A stretch of 64,000 nt of DNA from an uncultured Saprospiraceae bacterium (GTDB lineage Bacteria > Bacteroidota > Bacteroidia > Chitinophagales > Saprospiraceae): the NCBI GenBank assembly GCA_937921775.1, contig CAKZUK010000001.1, forward strand, positions 1 through 64,000. Reading direction: 5' to 3'. The notes under the pieces are model-generated. The model ran no database searches. It had not been told where the DNA came from and saw only the letters and a program-made list of their open reading frames with translations. The position numbers were made by a program, and so were the translations under genes. Below, piece by piece: positions 31,849 to 39,710 of this stretch (position 1 is its first letter; the number at the start of each line of letters is the position of its first letter).

Positions 31849-34800
31849 CTAGCCACCCATGATTCGCTTACGAGTAGCTTCAGCAGATTTTCTAGCTTTA
31901 TCAAGGGCTTGCTTTGCTCGTTTATCGCCTTCGCTCTTTATCTTGTTGGCTTTCTTATCCGTTTCTTTTTTAAGCACTTTAGAAGCCTTTTTAGCAGCTA
32001 GTTTTTTGATTGGATTATTACCCGCATCATCAACTAATTTGTCTGCTTGCTTATAACCTTCTTTGGTTGTTTTGGTAGCAAGCTTACTCGCTTCTGTTGT
32101 TATTTTTTTAGCGTTGACGTTGGCTCTGTCCATGATTTTTTTGTACTCTGCATCTGCCTTAGCTTTGAGTTCAGCTTTCTTATTGTCAACTTTTTCTTTG
32201 ACATCTTTTTTAACATCTTCTACCTTTTCGGTGGCGGTATCCTTTACTTTAGTTACTGCATCTTTCACCACATCTTTGGCTGTATCTTTCAATGATTTTC
32301 CGCCAGAGCCAAGTGGTTTGATTTTTATTTTTGGATCATCCATCGTACCTAAAACACTGATTTGCACATCAATGAAATCACCAACATCGAGATTAACGCC
32401 TAGTTTGCCAGCTTCACCCTTTAAGAAGTCAAGTCCTTTACCAGCAGCTTTTCCGGCGCTACTACCTTGTAAGAGTGCACGAGGAATTTTTGCCAAAATT
32501 TTATAATCCATATCTGTATCAAAACCGTGGCTACCACTTACTAGCATATCGATATCATCGTATTTGTAGGTGAATTCTTGTAAGCTCATTCTACCATCTT
32601 TTACTTCAAACCAGTTCTTGGTATCTTTGATGTCCATATTCTTTAATGCCTTCACATTCAGTTGATTACTGATTTTTTGCAAGGGTTCAAATTTAGAAAT
32701 AGAACCTTTGAGCGTGTGTAAAAATCCATCAGCAGTTAGCGTTGAAAGGTCAGGAAGCATTTCCTGATCTAATAAACCAAATATTTTAAATTTACTATTG
32801 AATTTCCCAGTGATGAATTCACCAATAGGCGCAACAGATTTGAAGGTATTTAAGTTTTTAAATGCATTTTGAAAATCCCATTGTTTGATTTGATATTCAA
32901 GGTCAAAGGCTGGTTTCTCAGGGTTAGCAGTATTGTACTCCCCATCCATAAGCATTTCACCACCAAAAATATTGGCAACACAATTTTGCAATTCAGCTTT
33001 ATTATCCTGAACGGCAACACGGCCTTTTAGATTTTTTAAATCTAAGTTGGTATAACGAACTTTTCGAATGTTGGCATTGATGTTCATCTTAATGTTGTCC
33101 GGTATAAGGATAGGGCCAGCGACCTGTGTATCAGCTATTTTTTGCGCTTTTACTTTGCCATCTGATTCTGGTACTTCAACCATAAATTGATTTAGGTCGA
33201 GTAGGTTAGAAGTGATCGTAATGTCACCAGTTAGTGTTTCATTTTTGTAGAGATAGTCAAATGCGTTGGAGATGTTTCCTGTTGCTTTTATATCACTATC
33301 GCCAATGTCCATGGCGAACTTTTGGATGTCAATTTTATTAGAAGTAGCATTACCTCTGAGTTCCATGTTTTCCATTTTGTAGACATCGTATTCTACTTTG
33401 TTGAATCTTGCATCGAGATCAAAATCAAAACGATCAAAAACAGCTACAGGTTCAGAAACTTCTGGCTGAGGACTTGCACTCTCAGTTGAAGTGGTGTTGG
33501 TCATCCATTCATTCACGTTGAAAAAATTAGAGCGAACTTCCAACTGACCTTTCATAGTTTGCTTAGGAGAAATGTACGCAAGTATATTGTCAATTGATCC
33601 AGTAGCTCTCAAATCACTTTTACCCAGTTTACTTAAAAACTTCACAATATCGACTTTCTTTGGAGTAAAATTCATAGCCAATTCTTCAATGAGAACAGGA
33701 GGCATATCTTTAGCTTGGTAAGAAAACTTGTTGAGCTGGAGAATTCCTCTCATGTTTACATTCTCGTAATCACTACGTTCAATAGCAGACATGCGAGCAT
33801 CTACTTCCAAGTTTGCTTTCATTGTTCCCGTCAAGGATTCAACACCTTCCATAGGGAATGCTTTTACCAATTCTGCAAAGTTGATGTTTCCTTTAATCTT
33901 TGTATCAATATCAGGGTCAGACAAAGGCGTTTTTAGCTTAAGCATACCCTCAAAAGGATTACTCCCTAAAAGCATTTTAAACTGAGAAATGTCAACGATC
34001 ATGTTGTCTAGGTTGCTATTGGGGCTTTTAATTCTTGCTTTTGCAAAAATATCTTTTACGCCCATCGGCAAATCAGGATACTGAAAATAAGCATCTTGGA
34101 CATCGAGGTTTATATCGAAAGCAGGAATACTTTTTTCGTTATAGGTTCCTTTTACATAACCATCGAGTTTTAGCTTCCCATCCGTTTTGATGTTTTCAAA
34201 ATCTTTAGTGTAAGCGTTTGGAATAAGCGAAAGAAAACTTTTGAAGGTATTACTAGGCGCATTAAAGTTGAAGTCCATATTGATATCATCACCCAGCATT
34301 TCCACCCAACCGTCAGCTTTTAATGCGAGATCATTGATTTGCAATTCGTTTTCCTTCAAGGTAAACTTCATATTCGGAAAATCAGAGTGGAGTGTGATGT
34401 CTAATTCACCTTTAGCCTTGTTGATATATTGGATGCCACCAGAACGTGCAGTGATTTTGTCAATTTTTGTTTTGGTAACCAAATCAAAAACATCTTCTGT
34501 AAAATCTCCTTTACCATTGTGGTTGATATTTTCGAGTTCGAGGAAAATATTTCCTACTCGATCGTCATAGCTGAAGTTTCCCTTCTCGATGAGATATTTT
34601 TGAAGTTGAATGACAAAGTTGTAGTCAGCTTCAGATGTTGTTGCAGCCTCTGGATCGGCCTTGGCGATATCGTAGTTGCTTTTGCCATCTTCCAAAACGA
34701 TGATGTTAATATCAGGCTTTATCAAGCTAACGCTATTAATTTGAATAGGATCGCTATTAAAAACCGACATAAGGTTGAGACTAAAACCGACTTCATCTGC

Positions 34801-35058
34801 TGTTACAAGTGAAACGCCTTCAAATTCCTCAATACCCATTACTGAGAAATCATCCATTTGAAAGGAGAATTTAGGAAAATTTTTGAAAAGCGATAAGCTC
34901 ACATTGGAAAAATCGACTTTGGCATTGATGCTGTTGTCGATATCGGCTTTGATTTTTTCTTTGATCTCATCTTGGAAAAAGTAGGGAATTGCTACTGCTA
35001 AAACTATCAGTAGAAGAAGAAAAATGAAAAACCCTTTTATTATTTTGGAAAACTTCAT
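31849..35058 (-). CDS. AsmA-family protein with Lys/Ala-rich C-terminal coiled tail
   Basis: N-terminal TM; NSINAKVDFSNVSLSLFKNFPKFSFQMDDFSV...; C-terminal KVKDTATEKVEDVKKDVKEKVDNKK tail. Confidence 0.85.
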   Translation of the reverse strand: MKFSKIIKGFFIFLLLLIVLAVAIPYFFQDEIKEKIKADIDNSINAKVDFSNVSLSLFKNFPKFSFQMDDFSVMGIEEFEGVSLVTADEVGFSLNLMSVFNSDPIQINSVSLIKPDINIIVLEDGKSNYDIAKADPEAATTSEADYNFVIQLQKYLIEKGNFSYDDRVGNIFLELENINHNGKGDFTEDVFDLVTKTKIDKITARSGGIQYINKAKGELDITLHSDFPNMKFTLKENELQINDLALKADGWVEMLGDDINMDFNFNAPSNTFKSFLSLIPNAYTKDFENIKTDGKLKLDGYVKGTYNEKSIPAFDINLDVQDAYFQYPDLPMGVKDIFAKARIKSPNSNLDNMIVDISQFKMLLGSNPFEGMLKLKTPLSDPDIDTKIKGNINFAELVKAFPMEGVESLTGTMKANLEVDARMSAIERSDYENVNMRGILQLNKFSYQAKDMPPVLIEELAMNFTPKKVDIVKFLSKLGKSDLRATGSIDNILAYISPKQTMKGQLEVRSNFFNVNEWMTNTTSTESASPQPEVSEPVAVFDRFDFDLDARFNKVEYDVYKMENMELRGNATSNKIDIQKFAMDIGDSDIKATGNISNAFDYLYKNETLTGDITITSNLLDLNQFMVEVPESDGKVKAQKIADTQVAGPILIPDNIKMNINANIRKVRYTNLDLKNLKGRVAVQDNKAELQNCVANIFGGEMLMDGEYNTANPEKPAFDLEYQIKQWDFQNAFKNLNTFKSVAPIGEFITGKFNSKFKIFGLLDQEMLPDLSTLTADGFLHTLKGSISKFEPLQKISNQLNVKALKNMDIKDTKNWFEVKDGRMSLQEFTYKYDDIDMLVSGSHGFDTDMDYKILAKIPRALLQGSSAGKAAGKGLDFLKGEAGKLGVNLDVGDFIDVQISVLGTMDDPKIKIKPLGSGGKSLKDTAKDVVKDAVTKVKDTATEKVEDVKKDVKEKVDNKKAELKAKADAEYKKIMDRANVNAKKITTEASKLATKTTKEGYKQADKLVDDAGNNPIKKLAAKKASKVLKKETDKKANKIKSEGDKRAKQALDKARKSAEATRKRIMGG

Positions 35059-35297
35059 AGTAAATCGTGTATTTGGTTTGGTACAAGGTGAACTTATGTT
35101 AAAGATTTCACCCTTAAAAGAACGTAATTATACTAAATAAGTTGCCATATCCGGCATATGAGCGTAAACTAAAGATTAGCTAGTTTAATACTCAAAACAG
35201 ATTTATTTAATTACTTATGCTAAAGACGATTGCTTTCTGTTTTATGTAACATAAAAGTCTAAAAAAATGTATAGTTTTGTAGACTAAACGATTAACC

Positions 35298-36482
35298 ATG
35301 ACTTCTGAAACAATGGACTTTGTACTGATAGAAGATGCGGCAGCGCTTCAGCAATTCATAAACGAAAATAAAGAAATTAGTTGGTTGTCTTTTGATACCG
35401 AATTTGTCGGTGAAAAAAGATATGTCACGCTGATTTGCTTGATACAGGTAGGAACTGATAATGGTTTTTATCTGATAGACCCGCTGAAAGTAAAAGATCT
35501 GTCTGATTTTTTCAAAATGCTGGAAGACCCTTCTATTCTTAAAATCACCCACGCGGGAGAGAATGATTACCGTTTACTTTACCGCGAGTTTGGTATTCTT
35601 CCAAAAAATGTATTTGATACTCAAGTAGCAGCAGGTTTTGTTGGCTACAAGTTTCCTGCATCTTTCCGTAGTTTGGTGGAAGGAGAAGCTGGTGTTTACC
35701 TTCGTAAAGGATATACCGTTTCTAATTGGGAATCACGACCATTTAACCCAAAGCAATTAAAATATGCTTTGGATGACGTTTTATATTTGAAAGGACTCTG
35801 GGAGAATCTATCTGCAAAATTAGAAGAGGCAGGTCGTGCAGAATGGGTGAAAGAAGAGTTTGCTAAGATGGAGAAAAAAGAGCATTACGAAATTGATTTG
35901 TATAGAGAGGCGTTGAGTAGTAATATGATTCAGCATTTGTCCCAACAAGATCAAGCCTTTTTGATTCGCTTGTATGAATGGCGCCGTTCTACTGCCGAAC
36001 GCAAAAACTATTCGAAGGAAATGGTTTTATCTGGTAAGTTGATTGGTCCAATATTAAAGAACATTAATTCTGGAAGAGCAGCCTTGAAGAATCATCGTCG
36101 AATTCCTAACTTTGTGGTAGAGCAATATTGGGATAAGTTTGCTGCTTTGCAGAAAGGAGAAATAACAGAAGAAGAACGATCTGCCCTTAAAAATATTCCG
36201 CCATCATTACCTGAGAATAGTGGACAGGAAACACCGATGGAACTTATTTTACTCTTAATAAAAATGAAATGTGAAAAAGAAGAGTTGGCTCAAGGCTTAC
36301 TTTTCTATGGTGCTAATATCAAACGTATGAAAGCTGATATCAAGTTTTTTGATGAGAAGCTGAGCTCAGGATGGCGCAAGACGTTTATTGGTGAAGCGAT
36401 GAATCATTGGATGATGAATCGCGATAAGTTGGAGATTGACTTTCAGCGTGCTGAGTGTGTGATTCGGATTGGAGAAGCTTAA
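35298..36482 (+). CDS. rnd: Ribonuclease D (3'-5' exonuclease with HRDC-like region)
   Basis: WLSFDTEFVGEKRYVTLICLIQVG; DTQVAAGFVGY; SNWESRPFNPKQLKYALDDVLYL. Confidence 0.9.
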   Translation: MTSETMDFVLIEDAAALQQFINENKEISWLSFDTEFVGEKRYVTLICLIQVGTDNGFYLIDPLKVKDLSDFFKMLEDPSILKITHAGENDYRLLYREFGILPKNVFDTQVAAGFVGYKFPASFRSLVEGEAGVYLRKGYTVSNWESRPFNPKQLKYALDDVLYLKGLWENLSAKLEEAGRAEWVKEEFAKMEKKEHYEIDLYREALSSNMIQHLSQQDQAFLIRLYEWRRSTAERKNYSKEMVLSGKLIGPILKNINSGRAALKNHRRIPNFVVEQYWDKFAALQKGEITEEERSALKNIPPSLPENSGQETPMELILLLIKMKCEKEELAQGLLFYGANIKRMKADIKFFDEKLSSGWRKTFIGEAMNHWMMNRDKLEIDFQRAECVIRIGEA

Positions 36483-36557
36483 ATCGACTAGACTTAGTCG
36501 CTACTGCTAAAGATTATGTATTGATTGGGTGAGTAATTGCTTTCTCTTCTAACATCT

Positions 36558-36580
36558 AAGCCCGCTAATGTATTTGCATT
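36558..36580. terminator. Hairpin AAGCCCGCTAATGTATTTGCATTAGCGGGTTTT
   Basis: About 12-bp stem then T tract; sequence related to the 21107 hairpin. Confidence 0.7.
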
Positions 36581-36681
36581 AGCGGGTTTTCTATTTTGGA
36601 GAAACTATTTATGGGCTAAATGAAGAGAGGAGGCAGGCAGCAACAGAGCCTAGTAAGAGTTGAAGTTCCGCGCATGCTAAG

Positions 36682-37263
36682 TCAAGCTAATATTTCCCAC
36701 TCAATGGGTTTAAAGCTATAATTATTACTCTGTTCGGCGGAACAGGCAGTCATCCCAATAATTAAATCCATCATAGCTTCCAGTATCATAAAGTCTCCCG
36801 CTTTACTGGTCGGAGCTAGTACGCTTAACTTTCCATCTGGAGCTACTGGAACATTCATAAACACGTTAAAAGCGTTAGGAATTTCGTCTGGAGTAATACC
36901 AAAAGGAACTAAGTTGGTATGAAGGTTTTCAAAACAACTGGGATGATAATCGTGATTGTCGTAAATGATTTTGAACGTTTCAGGGCTGCATGGAGCTAGC
37001 AGAAAGTCATTTAGTCCGTTCGTATCTTCAAGGATTTTTAGCATCTTCTGACTACGATTACTCCATAAGAAATTTCCTTTAGTGATGAATATGGTGCTTT
37101 CGTAATCCAAGGTTTTACCAGACGAAATTTTTTCTCTAATATCGTGTGCATTAAAAGCCACCAAGTCGCTTACCTGTTCTCCTTTGGGATCTGATATCTT
37201 TAGTTTTTGCCCTGCGGCTAATTTAAATGCTACGCCACTTTGAGGAGGAATCGTTTGAATCAT
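36682..37263 (-). CDS. DUF1989 / urea carboxylase-associated family protein
   Basis: Provided ORF to 37308; MIQTIPPQSGVAFKLAAGQKLKISDPKGEQVSDLVAFN start at 37263 forms an ATGA overlap with the upstream gene; APCSPETF, CFENLHTNLVPFGI, PNAFNVFMNVPVAPDGKL motifs. Confidence 0.88.
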   Translation of the reverse strand: MIQTIPPQSGVAFKLAAGQKLKISDPKGEQVSDLVAFNAHDIREKISSGKTLDYESTIFITKGNFLWSNRSQKMLKILEDTNGLNDFLLAPCSPETFKIIYDNHDYHPSCFENLHTNLVPFGITPDEIPNAFNVFMNVPVAPDGKLSVLAPTSKAGDFMILEAMMDLIIGMTACSAEQSNNYSFKPIEWEILA

Positions 37264-37955
37264 CGTTTGTTTTTTTGAGCAATGTTTGTGTGAAAGGGAC
37301 ATTTCCATGTTTTATCAGTGGCCTTACCACTATATTGTTTTACTTCACTTGCTATACCAAAATTTTCTAGCATAGGATTTATGCTACCTTGTAGTTGAAT
37401 ATCTCTTTTTCTTATTTTAGTTCTTATTTTTTGGTAGGCGCCCATACTTCTAAGTTGTTCAAATTGACTGTGCAGGTTGAAAATTATAGCAGGGCAGGGA
37501 GCTTGTCTTGCAATTCTTGAACTTTTAGGATGCATTCCGATAAGGTAAAATGCTTGACCTCTGATGCTGAAGCTAAAATTTGCATCAGCTGGATTATTAC
37601 TAACTGTTTTATCCCAAGCCACCTTGTCTAGATTATGTAGTAACTGTAATTGCTGCCAAAAGACTTTTTCAAACATTGATTCATTCTCAAATGTCAAGTT
37701 GGGAAAGGTCGCAATAAATGAATAAAATTTGTTCTCTTCTGAGTTTACTTTTTCTAGATATCGGTCGAGGCCATTGAGTATATCTTGAGTAGTAGTTATG
37801 CTAGCCATTTTTTCATAAACATGGAAATCAAACTGCTGGCTGAGCACTGCTGTTTTGGCCATCAGACATGGGTAATCGTCTCCTAAAATGAATTTTTCAA
37901 AATCTTCAAGTAATTGTATATTTTTGGGATTAAGAGCAGTTGAGATATCATTCAT
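37260..37955 (-). CDS. YqcI/YcgG family protein (GntA-like heme-dependent guanidino N-hydroxylase family)
   Basis: FYLIGMHPKSSRIARQAPCPAIIFNLHSQFEQLRSMGAYQKIRTKIRKRDIQLQGSINPMLENFGIASEVKQYSGKATDKTWKCPFH is the family signature. Confidence 0.87.
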   Translation of the reverse strand: MNDISTALNPKNIQLLEDFEKFILGDDYPCLMAKTAVLSQQFDFHVYEKMASITTTQDILNGLDRYLEKVNSEENKFYSFIATFPNLTFENESMFEKVFWQQLQLLHNLDKVAWDKTVSNNPADANFSFSIRGQAFYLIGMHPKSSRIARQAPCPAIIFNLHSQFEQLRSMGAYQKIRTKIRKRDIQLQGSINPMLENFGIASEVKQYSGKATDKTWKCPFHTNIAQKNKR

Positions 37956-38029
37956 TTTTTTTTATTTAAACAACTTCGTATAATAAACAAATCAAAGAGC
38001 ATTTGGTTAATTAACTTGTTTATTTCTTC

Positions 38030-38051
38030 TAAGTAATTGATCAATTACTTA
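38030..38051. promoter_or_regulatory. Perfect 22-bp palindrome TAAGTAATTGATCAATTACTTA in a divergent intergenic region
   Basis: Exactly self-complementary; 24 bp before the GH3 gene ATG. Confidence 0.7.
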
Positions 38052-38074
38052 AAATCATCAAATGATCAAAAAAA

Positions 38075-39619
38075 ATGGCAGTCTTAGGATTCTTAATTAA
38101 AAGCTTAATCCATCTAAAATACAAATTTAGACTTAAAGTTATAGAACCAGATATAGTTCAACGTAATCAATTGCGATATTTACTTAAGGAGGCTAAGTAT
38201 ACCGCATTTGGAAAACATTATGATTTTGCGGAGCTATTATCATCGGATGATATAGTGGCTAGTTACCAAAAGAAAGTACCCATTTTTGAATATGACGAAA
38301 TGAATGAGAAGTGGTGGCAAGAGCAACAAAAAACAGCGGATATAACTTGGAAAGGAAAGCCTGATTACTTTGCGCTTAGCTCCGGAACCACCAGTGATAG
38401 CAAGCGAATTCCAGTAACGAATGACATGCTGAAATGCATACAGTCGGTTGCCCAAAAGCAATTAGAATCTCTAGCTAACTTTGACTTAGCTGCTTCATTA
38501 TTTGAGAAACAAGTTTTAATGCTTGGTAGTTCAACTGCATTGGAAAGAAAAAATGAACATTTAGAAGGTGAGATCACAGGAATTAGTGCGGCTAATTTAC
38601 CCTCATGGTTTAAACGAAATTATAAGCCAGGGGAAGCCATTGCCCAAGTTGGAGATTGGGATACCAAAGCTCAAATGATTGCTGAACAAGCAGGTGAGTG
38701 GGATATTGCAGCGATCAGTGGCATACCTTTTTGGATGATTCGAATGTTGAAAAAAGTCATAGCATATCATGGGCTCAACACGATACATGACATCTGGCCT
38801 AATCTTACCATTTACACGACAGGAGGTGTTGCTTTTGAGCCTTACCGAGAAGAACTAAATCGCCTGACTGCCCGACCATTAAAAATTATGGACACCTATC
38901 TTGCATCAGAAGGCTTTTTGGGATACACTGCGCGTCCTGATACTTTGGCTATGAAATTAGCGATGGACAATAAGATGTTTTTCGAATATGTACCTTTTGA
39001 TAAACGCGGGTTTGATGAGGCAGGGAATATTTTAAAAGATCCAATAGTACTTACCTTTTCTCAATTGGAAGAAAATATGGATTATGCTTTATTGATTTCT
39101 ACACCTGCTGGAACCTGGCGATATATGATTGGAGATACGATTAAATTTACTTCTCTGAAAAACAGAGAGTTTGTGTTGAGTGGTCGGACCAAATATTTTC
39201 TGAATGTGATTGGAGCACAGTTGACTGAAGAAAAAATGAATGATGCTATTTTACAATTGAGTAATGAAATGAATATTGACGTTTATGAATATGCAGTTGC
39301 TGCTCTTCCAGATGAAAAAGGAGAATATTATCATCATTGGATGTTGGGAACAAGTGAGAAAATAGACAATGCATTAGCTGGCAAACGATTGGATCAAATT
39401 TTTCAATCCACCAATAAAAATTATAGTTCTTCTCGTAGCAAAGTATTGAAGTATGTGACTTTACAAACTATTCCTGTTGAACTATTTTATGATTGGTTGA
39501 AAGGAACTAAGTCAAAAAGTAAGACGAGAGGGGGGCAGCTGAAAGTTCCGAAAGTACTTAGTGCAGAGCGGATGATTGACTTGCTTGAATTTGTAAAAAA
39601 TGTGGAATCAACAAATTGA
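38075..39619 (+). CDS. GH3-family acyl-acid-amido synthetase (auxin-responsive GH3 superfamily)
   Basis: Adenylation motif FALSSGTTSDSKRIPVT; YTTGGVAFEPYREELNRL; TYLASEGFLGY; GDTIKFTSLKNREFVLSGRTKYFLN. Confidence 0.88.
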   Translation: MAVLGFLIKSLIHLKYKFRLKVIEPDIVQRNQLRYLLKEAKYTAFGKHYDFAELLSSDDIVASYQKKVPIFEYDEMNEKWWQEQQKTADITWKGKPDYFALSSGTTSDSKRIPVTNDMLKCIQSVAQKQLESLANFDLAASLFEKQVLMLGSSTALERKNEHLEGEITGISAANLPSWFKRNYKPGEAIAQVGDWDTKAQMIAEQAGEWDIAAISGIPFWMIRMLKKVIAYHGLNTIHDIWPNLTIYTTGGVAFEPYREELNRLTARPLKIMDTYLASEGFLGYTARPDTLAMKLAMDNKMFFEYVPFDKRGFDEAGNILKDPIVLTFSQLEENMDYALLISTPAGTWRYMIGDTIKFTSLKNREFVLSGRTKYFLNVIGAQLTEEKMNDAILQLSNEMNIDVYEYAVAALPDEKGEYYHHWMLGTSEKIDNALAGKRLDQIFQSTNKNYSSSRSKVLKYVTLQTIPVELFYDWLKGTKSKSKTRGGQLKVPKVLSAERMIDLLEFVKNVESTN

Positions 39620-39621
39620 GT

Positions 39622-39660
39622 TTATATTCCGCTGAGTTCACAGAACTGAGCGGAATATAA
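39622..39660. terminator. Hairpin TTATATTCCGCTGAGTTC-ACA-GAACTGAGCGGAATATAA
   Basis: 18-bp stem with one mismatch and 3-nt loop. Confidence 0.85.
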
Positions 39661-39669
39661 AGATGAGAA

Positions 39670-39704
39670 GCGCCGGCTCAGCGAAGTCGAATCTCAGCCG
39701 GCGC
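39670..39704. terminator. GC-rich hairpin GCGCCGGCT ... AGCCGGCGC with loop CAGCGAAGTCGAATCTC
   Basis: Perfect 9-bp stem directly following the previous hairpin. Confidence 0.65.
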
Positions 39705-39710
39705 CAATTA

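Noticed and set aside
31859-32506. Plus-strand ORFs opposite the AsmA-like C-terminal tail
   Set aside because: Antisense image of Lys/Ala-rich codons; no domain.
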